From assembly GCA_000770645.1 (NCBI GenBank), contig JQID01000201.1, forward strand, positions 1 to 64,000: 64,000 bases of DNA, given 5' to 3'. The first letter of the stretch is position 1. Each line of letters opens with the position of its first letter. This document shows positions 1 through 8,007 of the stretch, in pieces. The notes under the pieces were generated by a model. The model worked only from the letters and a program-made list of their open reading frames with translations. It searched no databases and was not told the origin of the DNA. The position numbers and the translations under genes were made by a program. The DNA comes from Desulfosporosinus sp. Tol-M (lineage in GTDB: Bacteria; Bacillota; Desulfitobacteriia; Desulfitobacteriales; Desulfitobacteriaceae).

Positions 1-73
1 TAGATAAGATACAATAATTAGTATAGAATACAGAAGATGGAGAGAATGATAATTTTGCTGGGAGGGTTAAATA

Positions 74-1771
74 GTGGATCGGAAGGTACGAGTGGGTATC
101 GTGGGCATGGGACAAGGGGGTTCGACAATCTATAAAACGCTGCGAAGTATTGACCAGATTGAGATTTGTGTGGTCTGTGATCTTATAGAAAAGAATTCTG
201 GGATGGGGATGGCGCGGCTGGATGGTGTGCCGACCTGCGTAACATTGGAATCATTTCTTAAGGTTCCAAATCTTGATGTAATTATTGAAGCGACAGGTAA
301 TCCTGATGTACAAGAACAATTAGAACGAAATAAAGCAAAATCCAGCGCGATAGTTGAAGCCCAAGGCGCAAATCTTATGATGTATGTTATTGAAGAAAAA
401 GAAAAACTGGCGGATATAAAACGCTTAAAAGGTGAACTGGATACTGTTTTGAACTCTGTTCAGGAAGCCATTGAAGTAGCAGGAATTGACGGAAAGATAA
501 AATATGTCAATCCGTCTTTTAGCAGAGTTACTTCAATTCCGGCGAGTCAGCGAATTGGGCATAATATTTTTGACGTTTCTCCCAACGGTGCACTGGCGAG
601 ATCTCTCCGGACGCATGAACCTGTGTTTGCTCACAGGGGACAGGTTGGAGGTACGAGCGTGGAAGTAATCTCAAATGCATCCCCTGTTGTTGTTGACGGA
701 AAATCGGAAGGCGCAGTCGTGGTATTTCAGTCAATAACGGATATTTATAAGTTGATGGAACAATTGAAAGTATCTAATCAAGTGATTGATGATTTGCAAA
801 GCCGTATCAATCAAATCTCCACTAGTTCATATACATTTGATGACCTGATCGGAAGCCATCCCGAATTCAAAAGTGCTTTGGATTTGGCCCGTAAAGGGGC
901 AAGAAGTAACTCGACCATTCTCATTTCGGGAGAATCAGGTACCGGAAAGGAATTATTCGCTCATGCCATCCATGGCGCAAGTTTGCGTTTGGACAAGCCA
1001 TTTATTAAGGTGAACTGTGCGGCAATTCCAGAGACGTTACTCGAAAGCGAATTTTTTGGGCATGAAAAGGGAGCCTTCACAGGAGCCCTGAAAACAAAGC
1101 ACGGAAAGATGGAGTTAGCAAACGGAGGAACGATTTTCTTAGATGAGATAGGGGATATGAAACCCTACTTACAGGCCAAACTCCTCCGTGTTTTACAGGA
1201 AATGGAATTTGAACGAGTTGGAGGAACCCAGACCATCAAAGTGGATGTCCGCGTAATTGCAGCTACCAACCGTAATTTGCTGAAGATGGTCAAACAAGGC
1301 GATTTTCGCGAAGATCTTTATTACCGTCTTAATGTCCTTGAATTGCGCTTGCCACCACTGCGCAAACACAAAGAAGATATTCCGGCGTATGTTCATTCCC
1401 TTATTAGCAAATTTAACCGTAAATATGGTAAACACGTAATTGGTTTAACAAGCCAAGCAGAAGAACTGTTGATGAATTATGATTGGCCAGGTAACATACG
1501 GGAACTTCAAAATGTCTTGGAACGCGCCATGGTCACAGCGGAAGAAGAAATAATTAACCATAAGTCTATGCCCAATCTCCTGGATCCTCAGAAAACAATT
1601 CAACAAGAACAGGTGATTGGTAGAATTATGCCCATTGAACAAATGGAAAAACAGATGATCCGTTTTGCCTTGAAGCGTTACGGCGACTCAGTAGAAGGAA
1701 AGAAGCAAGCCGCAAAGGCCTTAAAGATATCCCTGGCCACCCTATACAATAAACTAAGATTAATGTCTTAG
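74..1771 (+). CDS. Sigma-54-dependent activator with N-terminal NAD-type Rossmann domain, PAS, AAA+ and Fis HTH
   Basis: This is an enhancer-binding protein that would use ATP hydrolysis to open sigma-54 RNA polymerase promoters. The GTG start follows GGGAGG. Residues 1-115 resemble the NAD-binding fold of homoserine or aspartate dehydrogenases, with GMGQGG (GxGxxG) at 11-16. A PAS domain follows at about 118-230. The AAA+ domain has Walker A GESGTGKE near 286, the sigma-54 contact loop GAFTGA near 333 and Walker B LDEIGD near 356. A Fis-type helix-turn-helix ends the 565-aa protein. There is no receiver domain, so the Rossmann and PAS parts are the likely sensors. A sigma-54 promoter and sdhCAB lie directly downstream, so it probably activates sdh; the NAD(H) sensing role is inferred. 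Confidence 0.9.
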   Translation: MDRKVRVGIVGMGQGGSTIYKTLRSIDQIEICVVCDLIEKNSGMGMARLDGVPTCVTLESFLKVPNLDVIIEATGNPDVQEQLERNKAKSSAIVEAQGANLMMYVIEEKEKLADIKRLKGELDTVLNSVQEAIEVAGIDGKIKYVNPSFSRVTSIPASQRIGHNIFDVSPNGALARSLRTHEPVFAHRGQVGGTSVEVISNASPVVVDGKSEGAVVVFQSITDIYKLMEQLKVSNQVIDDLQSRINQISTSSYTFDDLIGSHPEFKSALDLARKGARSNSTILISGESGTGKELFAHAIHGASLRLDKPFIKVNCAAIPETLLESEFFGHEKGAFTGALKTKHGKMELANGGTIFLDEIGDMKPYLQAKLLRVLQEMEFERVGGTQTIKVDVRVIAATNRNLLKMVKQGDFREDLYYRLNVLELRLPPLRKHKEDIPAYVHSLISKFNRKYGKHVIGLTSQAEELLMNYDWPGNIRELQNVLERAMVTAEEEIINHKSMPNLLDPQKTIQQEQVIGRIMPIEQMEKQMIRFALKRYGDSVEGKKQAAKALKISLATLYNKLRLMS

Positions 1772-1813
1772 CTGGGAAGATGGATTAAGTATATTCCATC
1801 AATTAGAAGATTC

Positions 1814-1843
1814 TAATGTATAATTTCTAGAAATTATACATTA
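1814..1843. promoter_or_regulatory. 30-bp perfect palindrome, candidate activator (enhancer) site
   Basis: Fifteen bases from 1814 are exactly mirrored up to 1843 around a central CTAG. There is no T-run on either side, so it is a poor terminator. It lies about 160 bp upstream of the -24 element of the sdh promoter, the usual distance for a site bound by a sigma-54 activator, and 43 bp after the stop codon of such an activator. The binding role is inferred. Confidence 0.5.
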
Positions 1844-1904
1844 TCGACTAATTAAAGATTGAATCAAAGGGAATATTGACCGATTTTCTGTAATTTACCG
1901 AGCC

Positions 1905-1933
1905 CGGTTTTAACGGTTTATTGGTTGAAACCG
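1905..1933. promoter_or_regulatory. Imperfect inverted repeat CGGTTT/AAACCG upstream of sdhC
   Basis: CGGTTT at 1905-1910 is mirrored by AAACCG at 1928-1933, with a further ACGGTTTA between them. It lies 70-95 bp upstream of the -24 element and could be a second regulator site. This is weak evidence on its own. Confidence 0.25.
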
Positions 1934-2000
1934 ACTGCTTAAAGGGGGTATCCTCTATAATTAAAATAATGACGGAAAATATAGGCTATTTAATTTCAAT

Positions 2001-2016
2001 TGGCATATAGCTTGCA
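2001..2016 (+). promoter_or_regulatory. Sigma-54 (-24/-12) promoter of sdhCAB
   Basis: TGGCATATAGCTTGCA fits the consensus TGGCAC-N5-TTGCA, with the GG and GC pairs separated by exactly 10 bases. It lies about 100 bp upstream of the sdhC start, and the gene just upstream encodes a sigma-54 activator. No competing strong sigma-A promoter is visible in this gap. Confidence 0.75.
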
Positions 2017-2114
2017 TATTTCTTATTTGGTCATGGAAAAGCCGATTTGGAAAATATATGACAAAAATTCCATGTTTCTAAATAAAGAGGTTGAAAGGAG
2101 AGAAACGAAAATTT

Positions 2115-2729
2115 ATGAGTACAGCACAAACAACACAAAAACCGTATCACTTTTTAATCCGTAGAGTCCATTCTTTATTGGGACTTCTGCCCATCGGCGT
2201 ATTTCTAACATTTCATATGATTGCTAATTTAAACGCCCTTGGGGGAGAAGAGCAGTATAACCGATTCATTGATTTTATGCGGGGTATGCCGGGGATTCTG
2301 ATTATTGAAATTGTTGTCATCTTTATTCCTATTGCATTACATGCCATATATGGTTCATGGGTGGTTTATACCGGTCAAAGCAATCTTTTGAGGTATAAGT
2401 ATGCCCGGAATTGGTTCTATATAATCCAACGGGTTTCTGGTCTGTACACCGTGGTCTTTGTTGTTATTCACGTTTATCTTCTGCGTTTTGGCGATTTAAG
2501 TTTCGCTTCACTCTCTCAATTTGTAAGTCAGCCTCTTGGACTGATCTTCTACGCCCTTGGCGTGTTGTTTGCGATTTTCCATTTTACCAACGGCTTATGG
2601 GCCTTTGCCATTACCTGGGGTTTAACCATTGGACCGCGTTCCCAAAAAATGTGGTCGTATGCCTTGACGGTAGTTTTTATACTCCTGGCGGGGGTAGGTT
2701 TATCAGACCTTTCAGCCTTTGTGCGGTAG
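2115..2729 (+). CDS. sdhC: Succinate dehydrogenase/fumarate reductase cytochrome b558 subunit
   Basis: This is the membrane anchor that binds haem and passes electrons between the Sdh iron-sulfur subunit and the quinone pool. The 204-aa protein matches the Bacillus-type single-anchor SdhC, with about five transmembrane segments and conserved histidines in the RRVHS, FHMI, ALHAIYG, VIHVY and FHFTNG contexts, consistent with a di-haem b subunit. The ATG at 2115 is chosen because AAAGGAGAG lies at 2094-2102; an in-frame TTG at 2091 sits upstream of that ribosome binding site. First gene of sdhCAB, behind the sigma-54 promoter. Confidence 0.92.
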   Translation: MSTAQTTQKPYHFLIRRVHSLLGLLPIGVFLTFHMIANLNALGGEEQYNRFIDFMRGMPGILIIEIVVIFIPIALHAIYGSWVVYTGQSNLLRYKYARNWFYIIQRVSGLYTVVFVVIHVYLLRFGDLSFASLSQFVSQPLGLIFYALGVLFAIFHFTNGLWAFAITWGLTIGPRSQKMWSYALTVVFILLAGVGLSDLSAFVR

Positions 2730-2837
2730 AGGGAGAATCAGCCTTAAGATTCAACGGTCTGGATTCAACAGTCTGGAATGAAATAAACAGAAACGGTATT
2801 CATAATTAAGAACAAAGATTTTAGGAGGGTCAAGGGG

Positions 2838-4562
2838 ATGAGTAAAGTCATCGTAGTGGGAGGCGGCCTTGCGGGGCTGATGGCAACAATCAAGTTGGCC
2901 GAAGCCGGTACGTCCGTCGACTTATTTTCTTTAGTGCCGGTGAAACGATCACACTCGTTATGCGCTCAGGGTGGGATTAACGGGGCAATTAATACCAAAG
3001 GAGAAGGGGACTCACCGGAGCTTCACTTTGATGATACGATCTATGGGGGAGATTTTCTGGCCAATCAAACGCCGGTGAAAAACATGACTGCAGCGGCACC
3101 GGGTATCCTCCGCATGTATGACAGGATGGGCGTAATGTTTAGCCGTACGCCGGAGGGATTACTGGATTTCCGTCGTTTTGGAGGGACCAAAGTCAAAAGA
3201 ACAGCCTTTGCAGGGGCTACAACCGGTCAGCAGCTTCTTTATGCGCTTGATGAGCAGGTGCGGCGTTATGAAGTGGAAGGCCTGGTTCAAAAGTATGAAC
3301 AGTGGGAATTCCTGTCTGCTGTGCTTGATGAAGGAACGTGTAAGGGGATTGTCGCGCAAGATCTGCGGAGTATGGATATTAAGGCGTTTGCGGCGGACGC
3401 CGTGATTATGGCAACCGGCGGGTTGGGTATTATCTTTGGCAAAAGCACTAACTCGACGATTTGTTCGGGAACCGCTGCAGGAGCGTTATATCAACAAGGT
3501 GCCAAGTTTGCCAATGGGGAGTTTATCCAGATTCACCCCACCGCAATTCCCGGTGACGACAAGAACAGGTTGATGTCCGAAGCAGCCCGCGGCGAAGGAG
3601 GCCGGGTCTGGACCTATAAAGACGGAAAACCTTGGTATTTTCTTGAGGAAATGTTTCCGAACTACGGAAACCTGGTGCCGCGCGATATTGCGACACGTGT
3701 CATTTATGATGTTGTTTATAACCAAGGCCTTGGGGTTGAAGGCGAAAAAATGGTTTACCTCGATTTGTCGCATATTGATGCGGAATACTTACGAGTTAAG
3801 CTGGGGGGAATCCTGGAGATCTATGAAAAGTTTGTGGGTGATGATCCGACGAAAGTCCCCATGCGGATTTTCCCAAGTGTTCACTTTTCCATGGGCGGGC
3901 TCTGGGTTGATTACGATCAGATGACCAGTATTCCCGGACTTTTTGCTGCCGGGGAATGCGAATACCAGTACCATGGGGCAAACCGTCTGGGAGCGAACTC
4001 CCTGCTTTCGGCAACCTATTCGGGCACGGTCGCCGGACCCAAAGCACTGGAGTACATTAAGAACAACAAGATTAAAACTCCAAGCGGCACTGAGCCGACC
4101 TTTGTGAAAGAGAAGAAACTGCAAGACGAGAAATGGGCGAAGATCCTGGCTATGAAAGGGACAGAAAACGTTTTCGCTCTCCATAAAGAACTTGGTGATA
4201 TTTTGACTCAGAATGTGACCATCGTACGCTTCAACGATAAACTGGCGGAAACCGATGTTAAAATTCAGGAGTTTATGAAACGCTGGCAGAATATTGGCCG
4301 CAACGATAATATTGAATGGGGAACCCAGGAAGCGACGTTCATCCGTCAGTTTTGGAACATGATGGAACTGGCAAGAGTGATCACCTTAGGAGCCTTAAAC
4401 CGCAACGAAAGCAGAGGGGCACATTATAAACCGGATTATCCGGAGCGTGATGATGAGAATTTCTTAAAAACAACGATTGCCGAGTGGACTCCCAGCGGTC
4501 CGAAGTTTAGTTATGAAGACGTTGACATTGCTTATATTAAGCCTCGTCCGCGCGTCTATTAA
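2838..4562 (+). CDS. sdhA: Succinate dehydrogenase/fumarate reductase flavoprotein subunit
   Basis: This is the catalytic subunit for succinate/fumarate interconversion on the cytoplasmic side. It has an N-terminal FAD-binding VVGGGLAGL, a RSHS motif with His39 placed as the covalent flavin ligand in the Bacillus enzyme, and the active-site stretch HPTAIPGDD followed by SEAARGEGG. At 574 aa it is close to Bacillus SdhA (about 586). The ATG at 2838 follows AGGAGGGTCAAGGGG. A 108-bp gap without an obvious terminator separates it from sdhC. The sequence does not decide the in vivo direction; in an anaerobe fumarate reduction is plausible. Confidence 0.94.
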   Translation: MSKVIVVGGGLAGLMATIKLAEAGTSVDLFSLVPVKRSHSLCAQGGINGAINTKGEGDSPELHFDDTIYGGDFLANQTPVKNMTAAAPGILRMYDRMGVMFSRTPEGLLDFRRFGGTKVKRTAFAGATTGQQLLYALDEQVRRYEVEGLVQKYEQWEFLSAVLDEGTCKGIVAQDLRSMDIKAFAADAVIMATGGLGIIFGKSTNSTICSGTAAGALYQQGAKFANGEFIQIHPTAIPGDDKNRLMSEAARGEGGRVWTYKDGKPWYFLEEMFPNYGNLVPRDIATRVIYDVVYNQGLGVEGEKMVYLDLSHIDAEYLRVKLGGILEIYEKFVGDDPTKVPMRIFPSVHFSMGGLWVDYDQMTSIPGLFAAGECEYQYHGANRLGANSLLSATYSGTVAGPKALEYIKNNKIKTPSGTEPTFVKEKKLQDEKWAKILAMKGTENVFALHKELGDILTQNVTIVRFNDKLAETDVKIQEFMKRWQNIGRNDNIEWGTQEATFIRQFWNMMELARVITLGALNRNESRGAHYKPDYPERDDENFLKTTIAEWTPSGPKFSYEDVDIAYIKPRPRVY

Positions 4563-4589
4563 TAAAGAGAAGTTGGAGGTGAATTTAAG

Positions 4590-5339
4590 ATGGCTGAACA
4601 AATAATCCGCTTAAAAATCCGTCGTCAAGATGGTCCTAATAGCCCAAGTCGTTGGGAAGAGTTTAATCTTCCCTATAAAGAGAAACAGAATGTTATTTCT
4701 TGTTTAATGGAGATTCGGAAAAACCCGGTAACTGCTGCTGGGCAGAAGACGACCCCAGTGGTCTGGGAATGTAACTGTGTAGAGGAAGTCTGCGGAGCTT
4801 GTACAATGATTATTAATGGACAAGCGAGGCAATCCTGTTCTGCTCTCATAGACAAAATGGTACAACCAATCGTACTTGAACCACTGACGAAATTCCCGGT
4901 GATACGGGATCTCATGGTTGACAGACAATTCATGTTTGATAACCTGAAAAAAGTCCGTGCATGGGTTAATATTGACGGGACTTTTGATTTGGGACCCGGG
5001 CCGCGTTTCTCAGAAGGCCAGCGCCGCTGGGCTTATGCAATATCCAAGTGCATGACTTGCGGATGTTGTATGGAAGCTTGCCCGCAAGTGAATTCACGTT
5101 CTAAATTTATGGGACCTTCTCCTATTTCACAAGTCCGTCTTTTTAATGCCCATCCGACCGGAAGTATGAATAAACATGAAAGGTTGGCACCATTACTTGA
5201 TGACGGTGGGATTGCAGATTGCGGTAACGCCCAGAACTGTGTTCGGGCCTGTCCAAAGGAAATTCCTTTAACGGATAACCTGGCCGAAATGAACCGTCAA
5301 GCCAATAAGTTTGCTTTGGATCGTTGGCTCCGCAAATAG
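4590..5339 (+). CDS. sdhB: Succinate dehydrogenase/fumarate reductase iron-sulfur subunit
   Basis: This subunit carries electrons between SdhA flavin and the haem anchor. The N-terminal ferredoxin-like part has the [2Fe-2S] cysteines in ECNCVEEVCGAC and a later SCSAL. The C-terminal part has CMTCGCCMEACP and NCVRACPKEIP for the [4Fe-4S] and [3Fe-4S] clusters. The length of 249 aa is typical. The start follows GTTGGAGGTG, 27 bp after sdhA. A terminator follows at 5482-5507. Confidence 0.94.
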   Translation: MAEQIIRLKIRRQDGPNSPSRWEEFNLPYKEKQNVISCLMEIRKNPVTAAGQKTTPVVWECNCVEEVCGACTMIINGQARQSCSALIDKMVQPIVLEPLTKFPVIRDLMVDRQFMFDNLKKVRAWVNIDGTFDLGPGPRFSEGQRRWAYAISKCMTCGCCMEACPQVNSRSKFMGPSPISQVRLFNAHPTGSMNKHERLAPLLDDGGIADCGNAQNCVRACPKEIPLTDNLAEMNRQANKFALDRWLRK

Positions 5340-5481
5340 CACAATAACACAGAAGACAATTATTTAATTTATAAAGAAGATTAGCTTGTTTGGGAATACT
5401 AAGAGAAAGTGCTTTTGGTTCGAAAAAGTATAGGGAATTCGGCAAGAATAGCATTAGAATTAAGGTTCAATAGGATTGTCG

Positions 5482-5507
5482 GGGATTAGCTTTGCTAGTC
5501 CCTTTTT
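5482..5507 (+). terminator. Rho-independent terminator of sdhCAB
   Basis: GGGATTAGC and GCTAGTCCC form a 9-bp stem with one G-U pair around a TTT loop, followed directly by a T-run. It is the first strong terminator after sdhB. Confidence 0.8.
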
Positions 5508-5580
5508 ATTGGCGTTAAAGGGTTTAAGTAATCGTGCCCACGGCAAACCTATTACTGTGAATGAGAAAGGGGATATTTAG

Positions 5581-6438
5581 ATGATTGAAATAGGGAAAAT
5601 ACAAAACCTTAAAATTGCTAATTTCACATCCTTTGGCGCTTATTTAGATGCAGGCACGGGCATTCGGCGCGATAATATCCTTCTGCCCAAAAAACAAGTA
5701 CCGGAGAGCGCTCAAGAGGGGGACGAGTTAGAGGTCTTTATATATCGGGATTCCGAGGAACGGCTAATCGCCACCCGGAAAAAACCGTTGGCTCAATTAG
5801 GGGACTTAGCCTATCTAAAAGTATCTGCAAAGACATCGATTGGGGCCTTTCTGGATATAGGTCTGGAGAGAGGTTTATTATTACCATTTCAGGAACAAAA
5901 ATATCCGCTCCAGGTGGGTAAAGGCTATTTGGTAAAGGTCTACTTGGATAAGAGTCAGAGATTAAGCGCCACGACAGAAATTTATGAGTATTTATCGGCA
6001 GAATCTCCCTATCAGAAGAACGACAAAATAGGAGGGACTGTTTATGCTGTGAACCTCGATATAGGCGCTTTTGTAGCCGTAGATAATAAGTTTCTGGGAC
6101 TCATTCCGGTCAATGAGTATTTTAGTGAGTTGCGAGAGGGTGATCAAGTTGAGGCACGGGTTATCCGGGTTAGAGAAGATGGCAAGCTTGACTTATCGTT
6201 AAGAGATCTTTCCTATATTCAAATAGATAACGACACGTTGAAAATCCTCCAAGGAATCAAGAATCACGAAGGATTTCTGGCGCTTAATGACCATAGCAGC
6301 CCCCTTGAAATCCAAAGTCGCTTACAAATAAGCAAAGCCGCTTTCAAAAGAGCACTGGGCAGACTGCTCAAAGAGAAGAAAGTGATGCAGACGGATGGCG
6401 GATTGAAGGAAATTCCGAGCGGGGAGGAAGTGTCTTAA
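5581..6438 (+). CDS. cvfB: S1-domain RNA-binding protein, CvfB/YitL family
   Basis: Family members are modular RNA-binding proteins; in Staphylococcus CvfB affects virulence gene expression, but the role here is unknown. The 285-aa protein has successive S1-like beta-barrels: FTSFGAYLDAGTG near the start, TSIGAFLDIGLERG near residue 85, and a third repeat with VYAVNLDIGAFVAV. A winged-helix-like end follows (SRLQISKAAFKRALGRLLKEKKV). The start follows GAAAGGGG. The last codons and the TAA stop lie in the left-end repeat of the MITE-like element beginning at 6423, so the original C-terminus was probably altered by insertion. Confidence 0.88.
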   Translation: MIEIGKIQNLKIANFTSFGAYLDAGTGIRRDNILLPKKQVPESAQEGDELEVFIYRDSEERLIATRKKPLAQLGDLAYLKVSAKTSIGAFLDIGLERGLLLPFQEQKYPLQVGKGYLVKVYLDKSQRLSATTEIYEYLSAESPYQKNDKIGGTVYAVNLDIGAFVAVDNKFLGLIPVNEYFSELREGDQVEARVIRVREDGKLDLSLRDLSYIQIDNDTLKILQGIKNHEGFLALNDHSSPLEIQSRLQISKAAFKRALGRLLKEKKVMQTDGGLKEIPSGEEVS

Positions 6439-6460
6439 CCCGTTCGCACACGTTCCGTCG
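6423..6460 (+). repeat. Extra left-end unit of the MITE-like element (38-bp direct repeat)
   Basis: GGAGGAAGTGTCTTAACCCG and the following bases to 6456 recur at 6461-6494, giving a 38-bp tandem period. The first unit overlaps the cvfB stop codon. A shortened counterpart of this extra end flanks the second copy at about 18903-18926, so it seems to belong to the element rather than to the locus. Confidence 0.75.
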
Positions 6461-6461
6461 G

Positions 6462-6638
6462 GAGGAAGTGTCTTAACCCGTTCGCACACGTTCCATCGCT
6501 ATTCGCTTGACGCTAAGTCTAAAACGCAAAACCTCTGGGCAATTCTGCATGTTAACCGTTGCGTTTCTTCACGCCTTATCGTCTGCACTCATTGACGCGA
6601 CTCCTCTCTCCGTGCTCTCTAAGTTAAGAAACTTCCTC
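6462..6638 (+). mobile_element. MITE-like non-coding element, copy A (177 bp)
   Basis: This 177-bp segment recurs nearly unchanged, inverted, at 18726-18902. The ends are imperfect inverted repeats, GAGGAAGTGTCTTA on the left and TAAGAAACTTCCTC on the right. There is no credible coding frame. A few matching bases (TGGCTTG) continue beyond the right end in both copies. Two copies of equal length, terminal inverted repeats and intergenic placement suggest a miniature inverted-repeat element moved by a transposase encoded elsewhere; the mechanism is inferred. Confidence 0.75.
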
Positions 6639-6824
6639 TGGCTTGCTCTGGGTCGACGGGGGAGTGGAACCGTGGTGGGAGTCTTAGAGCTGTTCGGATC
6701 TTTGTCGTAGCAAAACCTCGTCGTAACCAAGCCATGAATGAAATGAAATGCAGGTGAACCGTTTAAGCCAACCCCTAAGAAGTGCTCCTTGAAAGCTTTG
6801 GTGAACATGCAATTCATTTGCATT
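6639..6824. other. Unassigned spacer between element fragments, with inverted ends
   Basis: No gene is supported here. The bases at 6734-6752 (ATGAATGAAATGAAATGCA) are an approximate reverse complement of those at 6808-6827, so the 94-bp stretch could be a second small nested element. The whole interval 6423-6877 is bounded by ends of the MITE-like element. Confidence 0.35.
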
Positions 6825-6877
6825 CATCCATTGACGCGACTCCTCTCTCCGTACTCTCTAAGCTAAGAGACTTCCTC
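6825..6877 (+). repeat. Right-end fragment of the MITE-like element
   Basis: The sequence from CATTGACGCGACTCCTCTC through CTAAGCTAAGAGACTTCCTC matches the right end of copy A and of copy B with only a few changes. It ends 12 bp before the stop codon of the convergent minus-strand gene. Confidence 0.7.
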
Positions 6878-6889
6878 AGATTTGGAGGT

Positions 6890-7288
6890 CTATGTCCTAT
6901 AAATCTTCAAGGTTAAAACTCCGTTATTGTCTACTGATTCTATAATTACATTGATCTTCACTTTGTAACCTTTCTCAATATATCCTACTAGATAGTCTTC
7001 ATGATTTTCCCCTTGCTTGTCCGTATAAAAAACTTTTATTGAACCTTCTATAAAATTATCTGGTAATATTAATTTAGTTTCGTATACTTGCTTTGGGGAT
7101 ATTCTTGGAACTTCAATGATACTCTGAGAATTTGAGTATTTAATTTTTAAATCCGAAATAGTTTCATCAGTGTTATTTTGAATTGAAAGAGTGCTATCTC
7201 TTGAAGACAAAAAAGTACCTATTAAAATACAAATAATAACCACTACCGCTAGAGCTATAAGTATATAAGCTGATTTGTTTCTTAGCAT
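6890..7288 (-). CDS. Hypothetical membrane-anchored extracytoplasmic protein
   Basis: I do not recognise this 132-aa protein. It starts MLRNKSAYILIALAVVV, a short positive N-terminus and one hydrophobic helix (about residues 5-25), followed by a mostly polar, beta-rich region (SIQNNTDETISDLKIKYSNS). This suggests a small protein anchored in the membrane with its body outside. The ATG at 7288 is preferred over an upstream in-frame ATG at 7306 because GGAGGG lies 5 bases ahead of it. It is AT-rich compared with its neighbours and ends beside the repeat cluster, so it may be accessory DNA. Confidence 0.6.
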   Translation of the reverse strand: MLRNKSAYILIALAVVVIICILIGTFLSSRDSTLSIQNNTDETISDLKIKYSNSQSIIEVPRISPKQVYETKLILPDNFIEGSIKVFYTDKQGENHEDYLVGYIEKGYKVKINVIIESVDNNGVLTLKIYRT

Positions 7289-7396
7289 AGTTGCCCTCCA
7301 ATCCATTGAATAATATAAAGAATATCATTAAAACAAAAAAATAAAAACCAGGTTTTTGTCCTGGCTCTTATATTTTATCTGGGAAGGTGTGGTTTT

Positions 7397-7831
7397 TTGA
7401 AGATTATCGTGGATGCCGACGCTTGCCCGAGGGCTGTTTTGCAGATTTGCCTGAGGATTGCCCGTGATTATGCTATACCAGTTTGGACGGTAGCGAGTTT
7501 TAATCATAATATTAAGTCGGACCATCATGTGGTGGTAGGAAATGCGTCGCAAGAGGCGGATATTCGGGTCATGAATCTAGCTCTTGAGGGAGATGTGGCA
7601 GTTACGCAGGATTGGGGCTTAGCGGCAATGCTTCTGGGGAAAGGGGTAAGGTGTTTAACTCCTGATGGACAAGAGTTTAGTGCTCAGAGTATTGCATTTT
7701 TACTGGAAGAACGGGAGGTTAAAGCAAAGTTCCGACGGGGTGGCGGCAGAACCAAAGGACCGAAAAAGAGAAGGTTAGAAGATGATCGACAATTCGAGTC
7801 CTGCCTTCAGAAGATACTCAATAGGTTATGA
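7397..7831 (+). CDS. YaiI/YqxD family protein (UPF0178, DUF188)
   Basis: The 144-aa protein has the family N-terminus [13 protein letters not shown], a [16 protein letters not shown] segment, the conserved [13 protein letters not shown] and a basic C-terminal [16 protein letters not shown]188 proteins are PIN-like in fold and are thought to act on nucleic acid, but a precise function is not established. The start is a TTG at 7397 after GGGAAGGTG. It is a stand-alone gene. Confidence 0.85.
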   Translation: MKIIVDADACPRAVLQICLRIARDYAIPVWTVASFNHNIKSDHHVVVGNASQEADIRVMNLALEGDVAVTQDWGLAAMLLGKGVRCLTPDGQEFSAQSIAFLLEEREVKAKFRRGGGRTKGPKKRRLEDDRQFESCLQKILNRL

Positions 7832-8007
7832 GATTTAAAGTAGCTGCACTAATAATAGATAACTTAGATTGGAATCTGATGCTTGACAGCTCAAAAGTAA
7901 AAAGACTTTGCACTTTTAACAAAATTTGATAAACTAATTATTATTGGCCCGATATTGTCGTTAGTCGGTGCCCAAAACTTATCAGAGAAAACAATGGGGG
8001 TTAATAA

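Noticed and set aside
2411-2809. 132-codon plus-strand frame overlapping sdhC
   Set aside because: It is a shadow in another frame of the recognisable SdhC; it has no ribosome binding site and its composition is unlike a protein of this genome.
6507-6823. Open frames on both strands inside the repeat cluster
   Set aside because: They lie within the inverted-repeat element and its spacer; no ribosome binding sites, and the same bases recur in copy B with changes that do not preserve frame.
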